This document shows positions 7,612-15,698 of a stretch of 23,085 bases of DNA, one piece after another. How positions within the stretch are numbered: position 1 is the stretch's first letter; each line of letters begins with the position of its first letter. The notes below the pieces were generated by a model. The model searched no databases. It was not told the origin of the DNA and saw nothing but the letters and a program-made list of their open reading frames with translations. A program made the position numbers and the translations under genes. The stretch comes from BOG-908 sp964247675. Its GTDB lineage: Bacteria > Pseudomonadota > Alphaproteobacteria > Acetobacterales > Acetobacteraceae. The stretch covers positions 1 through 23,085 of the forward strand of contig CAXTVW010000044.1 of the NCBI GenBank assembly GCA_964247675.1. The letters are read 5' to 3'.

Positions 7612-9798
7612 ATGTTTGTGTGGACGTTGTTCGTGGCCGCTGACCGGTCGGCCGCGACAGGGTCGTTCGCCCGAATAATCGCGGTCCTGCTCCTGCCGGC
7701 TGCGTTCGTCGTGTTTGGCGGGTGGGAGGTGGTCCGCGGCAATGCCACAACCACCGAACTCACCCGAGCGCATGATCGCGGAGCTATCCAGCTTGGCCGC
7801 CTGGAGACGCTGGCCAAGACCGATCCGCACGCGATGATACAGTTCCGCGGCGACAACCAGTCCTACGCCGCCCCGCTTGCCGCGACGATGATGGCCGATC
7901 ACCAAAACGATGTCGCCACCGATCTCTGGATCGCGACAGCCCGGCGGCCATTTGCCTGGCTAGCCATCACGGCCGGCCTGGTCGCCCTGTGCGCCGGTCT
8001 CATCGGCCTTGGCATCGTCGCCGTCGCAGCCAGGCGCAGCATGCAGTCGCGCACCGCCCTGGTCCGCGCCTTCGAGCGGGTGCGCCGCGCGATCCCCTTC
8101 GCGCTGGGCCTGCAGACCGCCGGCATTGCGCTGGCGCTGTTTGGCAGCGTCGTCTTCGAATGTGGCGGCCTGTGGTTCCTAGGCGAGGTTTCGGGAAACC
8201 TGGTGAAGCTGGTGGCCCTCGGGCTCGCCGCAGCGGGACTGGCCTTGTGGGGCGCCTTCGGGTCGATCCGGCAGTTACGCCGCGCCTTCGGCCTGTTCAA
8301 ACCGCGTCCGGCGCGGCTGCTCGGCATCCCGATTGCCGAGGCGGCGGCACCGGGCCTGTTTGCTTTGATGCGGCACCTCGCGCGCGACCAGGAAGCGGTC
8401 GTGCCGGAGATCGTGGTGGCGGGAGCGGTGGCGGGTTTCTTCGTGACCTCCTACCCGCAGGCGCTACCAGCGTCGGGCGCGGTGGTCAGGGGGCGCACCC
8501 TGCATGTATCGCTGCCGCATCTGGCCGTGCTCAGCCGGGCGGAGACGCGCGTCATCCTGGCCCACGAGCTCGCGCATTTCTCCGGCGAGGATACCGCCTA
8601 CAGCATGCAGTTCCAGCCGGTCTATGCGGCCCTGCAGCACAGCACGGAAGCGGTCGCCGGCCGGGCGGGCAGCATGCCGATCGTGGACCGGATGCTGCGA
8701 CCCGCCGCGTCGCTTGGCGGTTACGTGCTCGATCGCTTCGACCGGGCGGTAAAGCACTGGAGCCGCCTGCGGGAGCTGGAGGCGGACAGGAGCGCGCTGG
8801 CGACCGAGCAGCCCGACGCTCTGGCGACCTCCCTGCTTCGTACGGCCGTGGTCAGCGAGATAGTGGACGTGCAGCTACGCGGCATGACCGAGAACCCGGC
8901 CGGCGCGCCAGCCGACTTCGTGGCGCAGACCCTCCACATCGCCGCGCAGAAGGGCTTCATCGAGCCGGGCCGCTACCTCTCGGAGCGTCAGCCGCACCCG
9001 ACCGACACCCACCCGCCGACCACGCAGCGGATCGAGGCCGCCGGCATCGCCGTCGATGACGGCCTGCTCGCCCGCGCGTCCCGGGCCGTGGATCCTGCCG
9101 AGCTGGCGGACGCGGAGGCGTTGTTCACGAACTGGCCGGGCCTGTGCCGGGCCGTCACGTCGCAGCTGTCCGACCTGGCGGTGGCGCTGGAGCGCAAACA
9201 CCTGGCGCGGACGGCGGCCGCGGCAACCGCCGTCTCCGAAGCGCCAGTGGCGCTGCATGAACCCCGCCGGTACATCCTGATCACGCTCAGCGTCACCGCC
9301 CTGTTCTGCTTTCTCGTTGGCGGGGGGCTGGTGTGGCTCTTGAGGAACGGGTCACCCGAGGCGGGTGACGGCACGGACACGGTGCTAATCTGGGGTGCGG
9401 TGGCTTTCGTGCTGGGCGGAGTGGCCGCATTCGTTGGTTTGGTGCGCTTCGCGCGCAACCGCGCGCCGTTCCTGGTGCTGACGCCGGACGGGTTCCGCTC
9501 CCCCGGTTTCGAGGGCGCCGTACCCTGGCTGGCGGTGACAAGCGTGCTGGTCGTGGCCGGCCGCGGGGTGACCACGATCCTGACCCTCGCGCCGGACCAG
9601 CCGCTACCGGCCCGCACCGGCCGTATCTGGCGGCTGCGAACGCGCCGGCGGGGCAACAAAGTGGTTCTGTCGGGACTAACCCCGCAGGGCATGAAGCCGA
9701 AAGCCTACCTCGACCTTCTGCACCGCTATCGGAGCGCGGCACTGGCCCGGGCCGAGCTCGCCCGGCGCGAACGGCCAGCCGTGCACAGTGCGGAATAA
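7612..9798 (+). CDS. Membrane-bound M48-type zinc metallopeptidase
   Basis: The product is 728 aa. The zinc-binding motif HELAH (318-322, within ILAHELAHFSGED) and the third-ligand motif ELEADRSA (E390) place it in the gluzincin M48 (Ste24/HtpX/Oma1-like) group. An N-terminal helix (about 19-41) and three further hydrophobic segments (about 100-230) precede the peptidase domain. Two more membrane helices (about 550-605) follow, then a cytoplasmic tail with FLVLTPDGFRSPGF resembling a PH-like YcxB-type fold. M48 enzymes cleave membrane or periplasmic proteins; this is much longer than HtpX (about 290 aa). The ATG at 7612 has GGAGAG 8 nt upstream. It heads a run of membrane and exported proteins. 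Its substrate is unknown. Confidence 0.88.
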   Translation: MFVWTLFVAADRSAATGSFARIIAVLLLPAAFVVFGGWEVVRGNATTTELTRAHDRGAIQLGRLETLAKTDPHAMIQFRGDNQSYAAPLAATMMADHQNDVATDLWIATARRPFAWLAITAGLVALCAGLIGLGIVAVAARRSMQSRTALVRAFERVRRAIPFALGLQTAGIALALFGSVVFECGGLWFLGEVSGNLVKLVALGLAAAGLALWGAFGSIRQLRRAFGLFKPRPARLLGIPIAEAAAPGLFALMRHLARDQEAVVPEIVVAGAVAGFFVTSYPQALPASGAVVRGRTLHVSLPHLAVLSRAETRVILAHELAHFSGEDTAYSMQFQPVYAALQHSTEAVAGRAGSMPIVDRMLRPAASLGGYVLDRFDRAVKHWSRLRELEADRSALATEQPDALATSLLRTAVVSEIVDVQLRGMTENPAGAPADFVAQTLHIAAQKGFIEPGRYLSERQPHPTDTHPPTTQRIEAAGIAVDDGLLARASRAVDPAELADAEALFTNWPGLCRAVTSQLSDLAVALERKHLARTAAAATAVSEAPVALHEPRRYILITLSVTALFCFLVGGGLVWLLRNGSPEAGDGTDTVLIWGAVAFVLGGVAAFVGLVRFARNRAPFLVLTPDGFRSPGFEGAVPWLAVTSVLVVAGRGVTTILTLAPDQPLPARTGRIWRLRTRRRGNKVVLSGLTPQGMKPKAYLDLLHRYRSAALARAELARRERPAVHSAE

Positions 9799-9811
9799 GC
9801 ACGCTGGCGCC

Positions 9812-10408
9812 ATGACGCGGCTTCGCGCCCAGCCGGCCACCCACGGGGTCGCGGGGTGGATACGCCTGCTGCCCCAGGCCAGCCTGGTCAGTTTCGGTGT
9901 CGCCGGGGTCCGCGTCGTCGAGGTGCTGGTCAGTCCGCCGCCGCTCGGGAAAGCGCCAGTATTGGCCGTGGCCTTGCTGGCGAGCAGCGTCTACTGGCTG
10001 GCCGGCCTGCTGTTGGGCGCGCTTGCGCTGATCGCGTGGGCGGCCAACCGCGCTCTCGGGCTCGGGGGCATTTCGGCGCCACCCGCGCCACCGGTCCAGT
10101 GGACACAGGAGACCCGGCTGCGCAGCCGAGGTTTCAGCATCGTCGCCGGCTGGGTCGTGCTGAGCCTGGTGACATCGGTCATACTGGGCGACACACGCAC
10201 CGGCCCCGCTGCGCGGTTTGCGACGAACGTTCTCGGCCTGCAGGATTTCTCCGGGCCGGCGACGTTCCTGCTGACGCTGCCGGTCTCGCTGGTGCCGTTG
10301 CTGCTGCTTGCTCTGCTGCCGTGGCAGACGCGGTGGCCCCTGGTGGCCGGCATGCAGGCCGCCGTGAAATCGCCGAGCGTTTCTACCCGGCGCCGGAAGC
10401 GGCGGTGA
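9812..10408 (+). CDS. Multi-spanning membrane protein, possibly the N-terminal half of a frameshifted gene
   Basis: The product is 198 aa from the ATG at 9812, or 206 aa from a GTG at 9788 that overlaps the peptidase stop. It has four or five hydrophobic segments, including APVLAVALLASSVYWLAGLL, FSIVAGWVVLSLVTSVIL and LLTLPVSLVPLLLLALL. After GMQAA the frame changes character to KSPSVSTRRRKRR and ends. The frame one base over continues with REIAERFYPAPEAA and a further membrane protein. The two halves may be one protein of about 485 aa split by a single missing base near 10360. No Shine-Dalgarno is evident at either start. Family not recognised. Confidence 0.6.
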   Translation: MTRLRAQPATHGVAGWIRLLPQASLVSFGVAGVRVVEVLVSPPPLGKAPVLAVALLASSVYWLAGLLLGALALIAWAANRALGLGGISAPPAPPVQWTQETRLRSRGFSIVAGWVVLSLVTSVILGDTRTGPAARFATNVLGLQDFSGPATFLLTLPVSLVPLLLLALLPWQTRWPLVAGMQAAVKSPSVSTRRRKRR

Positions 10409-11271
10409 GGCGGTGGGCCGGGTCGGCTGCCGCAGCCGGCCTTCTCACAGTGACGGCGTTACCCTTCGTTCTCCTGTTTCCTGATCCACCGGCGTTTGGA
10501 CCGACGGGGGTGGGCATCCTGTCGGCAGTCGCCATCGCGGCCACATTCGGCGTGGCAATCAGGGCGGAGCCGGTGCGGCGGCGGCGGATCTTGCGGGCAG
10601 CGGCGCTACTGCTGCGCGTTACCGTCTGTGCGACCGCGCTGAACATCCTGTTGGCAAGGACTGCGGTGAAACCCCCAACCACAGATGTGCTGGTGCGCCT
10701 GTTCGACCTGAAGGGCGAGGAGGTTGACGATGCGGTCCTGTACGAGCGGTGGGTGGAGCTTTGGCTGGCGTGCGCGCTGGTGGCGCCACTGCTCGCCAGG
10801 GTAAGGCGGACCCCGTCGCTTGCTGCGGAAAGAGATCCAGCTTTGCCCTGGGACGCCGTGGTTCGGATGCCCCCGGCCTCACCGCCACTTAACGCTGCCA
10901 CCGTGCTGCTCTGGCTGGTCGGCTGGGGCTTCCTCGCCACTGGACTGGTGGCCGGCCACCGGACGGCAGACTTCCTGCGCCGGGCCGACCACACGACTGG
11001 CACGATTGCCGACGCGATGGGCCATCCACGGATCCGGTTCACCACCGCCGGGGGCGCGGCGGTCGCGTTCAGGCAGAACGGCGGCATCTCCCGGGCGCTC
11101 GGCGCGGCCGTGCCGGTGGCGTATCTCGCAACGGACCCGGCCGGGACGGCGCGTGCGGACACGTTCTGGGCCAATTGGAGCGGTGTCCTGGACCTTCTCT
11201 GGATCGGCGGCTGCTTCATACTGTTCCCGTTCTACGGCCTGCGGGCCGCCTTCCGTGCGGGGCGGTGGTGA
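10333..11271 (+). CDS. Membrane protein with C-terminal DUF3592-like domain
   Basis: The frame reads convincingly from about 10363 to the TGA at 11271. The nearest start is a GTG at 10333, giving 312 aa and a 76-bp overlap with the preceding gene; the alternative is a frameshifted continuation of that gene. Hydrophobic segments cover AAAAGLLTVTALPFVLLF, ILSAVAIAATFGVAI, AALLLRVTVCATALNILLA and WVELWLACALVAPLLA. The C-terminal part has TTGTIADAM, IRFTTAGGAAVAF, VAYLATDPAGTARADTFW and a final helix. That is the DUF3592 layout: two membrane helices around a small beta domain. Its stop overlaps the GTG start of the next gene (GTGA), suggesting coupling. Function unknown. Confidence 0.62.
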   Translation: MAPGGRHAGRREIAERFYPAPEAAVRRWAGSAAAAGLLTVTALPFVLLFPDPPAFGPTGVGILSAVAIAATFGVAIRAEPVRRRRILRAAALLLRVTVCATALNILLARTAVKPPTTDVLVRLFDLKGEEVDDAVLYERWVELWLACALVAPLLARVRRTPSLAAERDPALPWDAVVRMPPASPPLNAATVLLWLVGWGFLATGLVAGHRTADFLRRADHTTGTIADAMGHPRIRFTTAGGAAVAFRQNGGISRALGAAVPVAYLATDPAGTARADTFWANWSGVLDLLWIGGCFILFPFYGLRAAFRAGRW

Positions 11272-12131
11272 ACAGGTCGTGCGATGCAGGTCCGGGTCGG
11301 CTCCGGCTGGTCCGGCCCAAGCGGCCGCTGGCCGGACGCCTGGCGACGGTCGCGTTGCTGCTGGGCGTCTTCACCACACGGCTGGCCGCGGCCGAGCCGG
11401 CGCTGCCCAAAGGCGAGGTGACCACGCTCGATCTGTCCGGGCCGTTCAGGACGCGCTCGCCCTGGAACATCACCGTATCGCAGGCTGCGCCGATCCCCGC
11501 TCCGTTCGGGCCGGCGGACGCCACCGTGCCCGGCGCCGTCACGATATGCCTCCACAGGATAGACGGTCCGTGTGACACGCAACTCCAATCGAAGCTGTTC
11601 GACACATCGGACGTCCCCGCATTCTCCGAACGTCACTACCTCGACAAGCTCGCGGTCGTCCGCTCCCGTGGTGCGTCCGGGCAGCCCCTGCTGCTGCTCG
11701 TGACGGCCAGCCTGAACAGCGGGGACGGCGACCAACTCGTGCTCACCCAGGTGATGACCTACCGGCACGGCGCGGACCGCTTCGTGAAGGCTTACGAGCA
11801 CTGGACCGGTACGAACAACAATCAGCAGGTGCGCTTCATGCCGGCCGGGCCGCTCGCCGGCGACATCATCGCTGTGGAGCCGACCGAGACCGCGCCTTTC
11901 GGCTACTGGGTCACCGTCAATGCCTTCACCTCCGCTCGGGGGTATCGGCCGATGCTGCGGTTTCGCAGTGCCACGACTTATGGCGACGGCAACGCCCTGC
12001 CGGTAATCGACTCGGAAATGACAAACATCCTGCGCCGCCTTGGTAAATGGCGGCCTGGCGCGCCGTTGCCACTGCCAGCGACGCCCTGCGCCAGGCCACA
12101 TCTTCGCCACGGTGCGCTGTGGTGCGATTGA
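11268..12131 (+). CDS. Exported protein of unknown function
   Basis: The product is 287 aa from the GTG at 11268, which overlaps the upstream TGA as GTGA. A basic start is followed by a hydrophobic core (LATVALLLGVFTTRL) and the signal-peptidase site AAA|EPA, so the mature protein is periplasmic or secreted. It is beta-rich, with cysteines in VTICLHRIDGPC and near the end in CARPH and LWC that could form disulfides. The C-terminal block DSEMTNILRRLGKWRPG followed by LPLPA looks well conserved in character. Its order of strands resembles that of the exported protein at 22347 (see findings). It ends the plus-strand set and converges on the gene ending at 12235. No named domain recognised. Confidence 0.75.
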   Translation: MNRSCDAGPGRLRLVRPKRPLAGRLATVALLLGVFTTRLAAAEPALPKGEVTTLDLSGPFRTRSPWNITVSQAAPIPAPFGPADATVPGAVTICLHRIDGPCDTQLQSKLFDTSDVPAFSERHYLDKLAVVRSRGASGQPLLLLVTASLNSGDGDQLVLTQVMTYRHGADRFVKAYEHWTGTNNNQQVRFMPAGPLAGDIIAVEPTETAPFGYWVTVNAFTSARGYRPMLRFRSATTYGDGNALPVIDSEMTNILRRLGKWRPGAPLPLPATPCARPHLRHGALWCD

Positions 12132-12163
12132 GGGTCCGGGTCGATGGACGGAACCAGCCCGCG

Positions 12164-12202
12164 AAACTGGCCGGACCGGCGTTGCCGCCACCTCGCCAGT
12201 TT
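12164..12202. terminator. Inverted repeat between convergent genes
   Basis: AAACTGGC (12164-12171) pairs perfectly with GCCAGTTT (12195-12202) across a GC-rich 23-base loop. It sits in the 103-bp space between two convergent genes, where a bidirectional terminator is expected. No T-run follows on either side, so it is at best a weak or Rho-assisted terminator. Confidence 0.28.
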
Positions 12203-12234
12203 GGTTTCGGTCAGGGCAACACGGCGCCGCAAGG

Positions 12235-12768
12235 TTAGTCCTGGGTCGGCTCGAGAGACGACAGGTCGAAGCTGTTCCGTCGGCCAGGGACAAGCTGGTG
12301 CGGCGGAAACGCCTTCTGCACCGCGCGGCAAGCCTCCGGCAGTCTGGTCCGCACGTAGACGTAGGTGCCGCCTTCGCCCCGGCCGGTGCTGGTGACGTGG
12401 AACGTGCAGTAATTGTAGCCGCGGTCTGTCAACAGGGCGCCCACCCCGTATTCCACACCGGCCGCGAGCGTGGCCGCGACGGGAAACAGCAGCAGCAAGC
12501 CGCAGGCCACGACGACGACCGAGAGGCGCAGGAGCAGGCCGAGGCCGCCCAGCACCACCAGCAGCAAGGCGATCGCGAGCGTGGTGTCGAGGCCGTCCGC
12601 GACTTGCACCACGTCGCGGCTGGAGAACACTGCGCTTATGCCGGCAGCGACGTCGACCGGCGTGGCCACCAGGACTGTCCATGCCGCAACCAGCAGCACC
12701 GGCGAGAACAGGACGAGCAGGCCGATGCCGATAAAAGTTGGCCAGCTTCGTCCGTCTCCCGTTGCCAT
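12235..12768 (-). CDS. Three-helix membrane protein of unknown function
   Basis: The product is 177 aa. The ATG at 12768 has AAGGGA 6 nt upstream; an in-frame ATG at 12819 would lie at the edge of repeat R4 and is less likely. Three transmembrane helices are predicted (about 11-34, 60-81 and 83-105). A soluble C-terminal domain of about 70 residues contains DRGYNYCTFHVTSTGRG, TYVYVRTRLPEACRAV and a polar tail. The two cysteines (C121 and C147) may pair if the domain is periplasmic. It is the last gene of a minus-strand set with the genes at 12944 and 13963, separated from them by repeat R4. I do not recognise the family with certainty. Confidence 0.75.
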   Translation of the reverse strand: MATGDGRSWPTFIGIGLLVLFSPVLLVAAWTVLVATPVDVAAGISAVFSSRDVVQVADGLDTTLAIALLLVVLGGLGLLLRLSVVVVACGLLLLFPVAATLAAGVEYGVGALLTDRGYNYCTFHVTSTGRGEGGTYVYVRTRLPEACRAVQKAFPPHQLVPGRRNSFDLSSLEPTQD

Positions 12769-12817
12769 CGCGTGTCCCTTCGGCGGTGCTATGATCGTTG
12801 AGTCTTCAGGCAAGGCC

Positions 12818-12938
12818 AAGGGCTCTGCCCCTGGACCCCGCTAAGGACAGTCGTCCTTAGAACCTATCTAGTAGGGGCGCTAAACAGATGGGGGTCTGGG
12901 GCCTCGAGGCCCCAGCGGGGTTTGGGGCAGAGCCCCAT
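12818..12938. repeat. GC-rich inverted repeat element R4
   Basis: This second repeat type is unlike R1-R3. The left arm (about 12819-12839, with GGGCTCTGCCCC and GACCCC) is complementary to the right arm (about 12917-12938, with GGGG and GGGGCAGAGCCCC) apart from one gap. Between them lie an 8-bp hairpin (12841-12848 with 12853-12860, CTAAGGAC/GTCCTTAG) and a perfect 20-bp palindrome at 12896-12915 centred on CCTCGAGG. It fills most of the 175-bp spacer between two minus-strand genes. It may be a mobile miniature element or an RNA-level terminator or processing site. Confidence 0.75.
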
Positions 12939-12943
12939 CCTTG

Positions 12944-13966
12944 CTACCTTCCGGCCAGCGCGCGCAGGATCCGCCGTCGCCGGTATCGATATCCGAACGA
13001 GACGGCGAATGCGACAAGGCCGAACGAGCCGCCAAACAGGAGGCAGAGCACGGCGCCTATGGTGTCGGCTCCCGGTACCACCCCGTCCAGCTTCCGGCGC
13101 ACCAGCACGGCCGGGTCGGCGGTGAGCGCGACACCGCGACGGCGCATCTCGGCCAGCATCCAATCCGGAACCGTCCCGCGCCCCAGCGCACCCTCGACCG
13201 GGCCGGGCGGCAGCACGGCATCAGGACCATCCTCGCCCATCACCGTTCGATCTTCCTCCAGGATCGCGACCGGATCGCCGGGGCGCCAGCCGGGCGCGGT
13301 CAGCGGCGTGTAGGCGTCGCGGTGATAGACGCGACGCTCCAGATGATCGTGCAGCCAGGTCAGCTCGGGCCGCGGGGTGGTGCCGATCAGCCGGGCAAAT
13401 GGCGGCAGCTTGGCGCTTGTGGCCGCAGCGGCGGGGAGCGTCAGCTCCGGCAGTGGAGCGCCCGCGCCACGGTCGCCGATGCGGGTGATCAGTTCGTAGC
13501 CCAATCCGCCGGCGAAGAGGAACACGCCCGACGCGACCAGCGCCCCCCGTGCGAGCAGCAGCAGGATGCGCGCCATCCGTTCCGGCGAGGGCGCCTGCAC
13601 CGGGCCATCCGGTGACAACCCGCTCTGCAAGCCGCGGAGGAACGACCCTTCCGGCGCGCGCGGCAGCAGCCGGGGAAGGAACGCGGATGCGACGAGGACC
13701 AGGAAGCCGGGCAGGAACGAGACGACGGCATTGTCATACCCCCGATGCCGGACCTCCCACCCCGCGACCCAGGCTGATGGTCCTATCTGGAGCAGGGCTC
13801 CCACAAACAGCAGGAGAAAGCCGCCCAGATACCAGATTGCGATCACGGCCTTTCCCCAGGCCACCCGTCGTCCTGCATTGGGTGGAAGCGCCGCTGCCTG
13901 CGCCAACGGCGGCGCCCCGCCTGACCTGCCGGCTGGCGGATGCGATCTATGCCGGTGCTGCCTCAT
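12944..13966 (-). CDS. Four-helix membrane protein of unknown function
   Basis: The product is 340 aa. The frame is open well upstream, but that part is a shadow of the neighbouring gene; the ATG at 13966 overlaps the neighbour's TGA as ATGA, so this start is preferred. After a basic, proline-rich 45-residue leader come three helices (around VIAIWYLGGFLLLFVGALL, AVVSFLPGFLVLVASAFL and ILLLLARGALVASGVFLFA). A soluble region of about 120 residues follows, with RPELTWLHDHLERRVYH and WRPGDPVAILEEDRTV. A fourth helix (VLCLLFGGSFGLVAFAVSF) is followed by a basic RYRRRR tail. The soluble loop is probably periplasmic, by the positive-inside rule at the tail. Family not recognised. Transcribed with the exported protein upstream. 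Confidence 0.78.
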   Translation of the reverse strand: MRQHRHRSHPPAGRSGGAPPLAQAAALPPNAGRRVAWGKAVIAIWYLGGFLLLFVGALLQIGPSAWVAGWEVRHRGYDNAVVSFLPGFLVLVASAFLPRLLPRAPEGSFLRGLQSGLSPDGPVQAPSPERMARILLLLARGALVASGVFLFAGGLGYELITRIGDRGAGAPLPELTLPAAAATSAKLPPFARLIGTTPRPELTWLHDHLERRVYHRDAYTPLTAPGWRPGDPVAILEEDRTVMGEDGPDAVLPPGPVEGALGRGTVPDWMLAEMRRRGVALTADPAVLVRRKLDGVVPGADTIGAVLCLLFGGSFGLVAFAVSFGYRYRRRRILRALAGR

Positions 13967-14811
13967 CGGCGCGCGGCCGCGCAGGAGGCCATCTGCGCGC
14001 GCAGCGACGGAGTGGTAGCCGAATGGAGGTCGTCCACCCGCCAACCGGATGCCGTCCGGGCCAAGTCGAAGCGCACGCTGGCGGGGGCACCCCCATTGCG
14101 GAACGATACCGTGCCGCTTGTCCGGTCCGGCATTCCTGGTGCGGGGTCCGGCACGCTCACCGCCACGTCGCTGACTGCGTAGTCGTCCTGGGCGCCGGTG
14201 ATCGGTTCCGCCCGCAGGCAAGGGGGGGCGTCGATGCGGCCGCCCGCTGCCATTCGGGCGGCGTCGCCCGCCAGGGCATCGGCCAGGTCCGGCACCAGGA
14301 AGGCGTGCAGCCCGGCCTGGCTCGCAAACGGCAGGCTGGCATCGGCGCCGTCGGCATAGATTGCGAACATCCCGCGCAGGAAGTCGGCGGGACCCGAGCT
14401 GGCTGGGATCGGGGGTCGGCAGCGTTGGAACTCGGCCGATCGTCCCGTCTGGTCCGTCAGGCTGAGCTGGCCCGGCGCCAGCACCTCGTACACCCAACGC
14501 GTGCCGATCGGGTTGCCGTGCGCCGAAGCGGTGGTCTGCGTCGCCACCCCGGTGGCACGACGCTGCAGCACGCGCTGGGTATCGACCTTGCCGTCCGTTC
14601 CGGCCACCAGCAGCGTGTCGCCGCGCAGCTGGAAATGCACGGGATGGTCGCACGCGCCGCTGCGGGTCCAGCCGCCGCCGAGCGCCGCCGCGAGATCCGG
14701 AAGTGGCGGCGGGGCGGCAGCAGCCTGCGCGTGTGCCTGGCCGAGCAACCACCCGGTCATGAGGAGGACAGTGAAACATGTTTGGAGCCACGTGGCGGTA
14801 AGAGCGCGCAT
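13963..14811 (-). CDS. Exported protein with NTF2/DUF3828-like C-terminal domain
   Basis: The product is 282 aa. A signal peptide (1-29, hydrophobic CFTVLLMTGWLLG, cleavage after AHA) marks it as exported. Residues about 35-130 form a small beta-rich domain with C54 and C132. The C-terminal half contains LPFASQAGLHAFLVPDLADAL, DDYAVSDVAVSV and SVRFDLARTASGWRVDDLHS. This order resembles the NTF2-like DUF3828 family, a weak match by eye. The ATG at 14811 is the only possible start, because a stop lies four codons upstream; GAGGAG abuts it with no spacing, which is unusual. The stop overlaps the next gene (ATGA). The scaffold gap begins 51 bp upstream, so the promoter may be missing. Confidence 0.78.
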   Translation of the reverse strand: MRALTATWLQTCFTVLLMTGWLLGQAHAQAAAAPPPLPDLAAALGGGWTRSGACDHPVHFQLRGDTLLVAGTDGKVDTQRVLQRRATGVATQTTASAHGNPIGTRWVYEVLAPGQLSLTDQTGRSAEFQRCRPPIPASSGPADFLRGMFAIYADGADASLPFASQAGLHAFLVPDLADALAGDAARMAAGGRIDAPPCLRAEPITGAQDDYAVSDVAVSVPDPAPGMPDRTSGTVSFRNGGAPASVRFDLARTASGWRVDDLHSATTPSLRAQMASCAAARR

Positions 14812-14862
14812 CTCCTCATGCTACGCAGCATTGGCAGGGCATCACATCCCATTTCGGCGCCG

Positions 14863-14962
14863 NNNNNNNNNNNNNNNNNNNNNNNNNNNNNNNNNNNNNN
14901 NNNNNNNNNNNNNNNNNNNNNNNNNNNNNNNNNNNNNNNNNNNNNNNNNNNNNNNNNNNNNN
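14863..14962. other. Assembly gap (100 N)
   Basis: Exactly 100 N, a conventional scaffold gap of unknown true size. Unlike the gap at 18595, the sequences on the two sides share no obvious overlap, so real sequence may be missing here. Confidence 0.99.
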
Positions 14963-15560
14963 AGTAGTTCCGCTCCATCGTCGGGTTGAGAACCTGGCTT
15001 ACGGATGCGGTGACGTGATCGAGGTTGCCTCACGGCGTGCGTTGGACGGCGTTTGTCCAGCGTTGATGGATCACCTGCCGCCTGCAGCGGTTCAGCGGAC
15101 CTGAACGAGTATGGCTCGGCTTGGGTTGCTTCGCCGTTTAATCGTTCCGGGCTGCCGTCCAGCAATACGAGCGAACGCCTTCAGATGTTGTTGAGTCGAG
15201 CTGGAAGCGCGGTTGCGCTGGCGCATCGCCGAGCGCGCATCATAGACCGACGGCGTTCGAATACACCCCGGCCTGTGCGGCGCTGCTGGCTGGTATGGAT
15301 GCCGCCGAGTTTAACCCTATGCTCGTCACGGCGGCTGAATACGGACTCATCTCGCACGCGCGTTCTCCGCCCAGAGATGACATGACCAGCTCTACACCGC
15401 GAATTTGGAGGAGCACCAAGATAATCGACAACGGTCAGGCGTGCGTGTCCGTCGATTACGCCATGGTCCCGCGGCACGCGCTGCAAAGCTTTGCGGAAAA
15501 CGCGCGCGGTTTCATAGGTCGAGTTCGCACCGTTCCATGCTTGGCGCCGGAAACCCTTTC

Positions 15561-15575
15561 CTGTAAACGCTACAG
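15561..15575. promoter_or_regulatory. Palindrome, candidate repressor operator
   Basis: CTGTA (15561-15565) and TACAG (15571-15575) form a perfect inverted repeat with a 5-base centre, the kind of site bound by TetR-type dimers. It is about 280 bp upstream of the propeller start. No regulator gene is visible in the window, and a 5-bp arm can occur by chance. Confidence 0.25.
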
Positions 15576-15605
15576 TTACGAAATCCGTTCACTAGTTTGC
15601 CTGCT

Positions 15606-15624
15606 GGTTGCAATACAGGTTGCA
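15606..15624 (+). promoter_or_regulatory. Direct repeat GGTTGCA x2 with possible -35 element
   Basis: GGTTGCA occurs at 15606-15612 and again at 15618-15624, a 12-bp period. The second copy contains TTGCAC (15620-15625), a fair sigma-70 -35 box. AAATAT begins 17 bases later, a poor but possible -10 in an AT-rich patch. This is a candidate promoter and activator region for the propeller gene. Confidence 0.22.
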
Positions 15625-15679
15625 CTGCACACAGGCGATAGAAAATATCTTGATCTCGCGAACTATTACGTCTAATAAC

Positions 15680-15698
15680 TTACTCAGTCATTGAGTAA
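15680..15698. promoter_or_regulatory. 19-bp inverted repeat, candidate operator
   Basis: TTACTCA (15680-15686) and TGAGTAA (15692-15698) are perfect 7-bp arms around a 5-base spacer. The size and symmetry suit a dimeric repressor site. It lies about 155 bp upstream of the propeller start codon, just downstream of the possible promoter. Confidence 0.38.

Noticed and set aside
9856..10332. The upstream half of the 471-codon plus frame
   Set aside because: Gly/Arg-rich shadow of the membrane protein in the adjacent frame, which has clear transmembrane segments.
12040..12801. A 253-codon plus-strand ORF opposite the three-helix membrane protein gene
   Set aside because: Gln/His/Arg-rich antisense shadow; the minus-strand frame has a ribosome-binding site and membrane helices.
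12841..12938. R4 as a CRISPR array or tRNA-like structure
   Set aside because: No repeated spacer pattern and no cloverleaf; only nested inverted repeats.
13549..14967. A 472-codon plus-strand ORF running into the N gap
   Set aside because: Antisense shadow of two coupled minus-strand genes, one with a signal peptide; extended artificially through N.
15181..15675. ORFs on both strands in the stretch before the propeller gene
   Set aside because: No start signals, no motifs and conflicting overlapping frames; at best decayed coding sequence.
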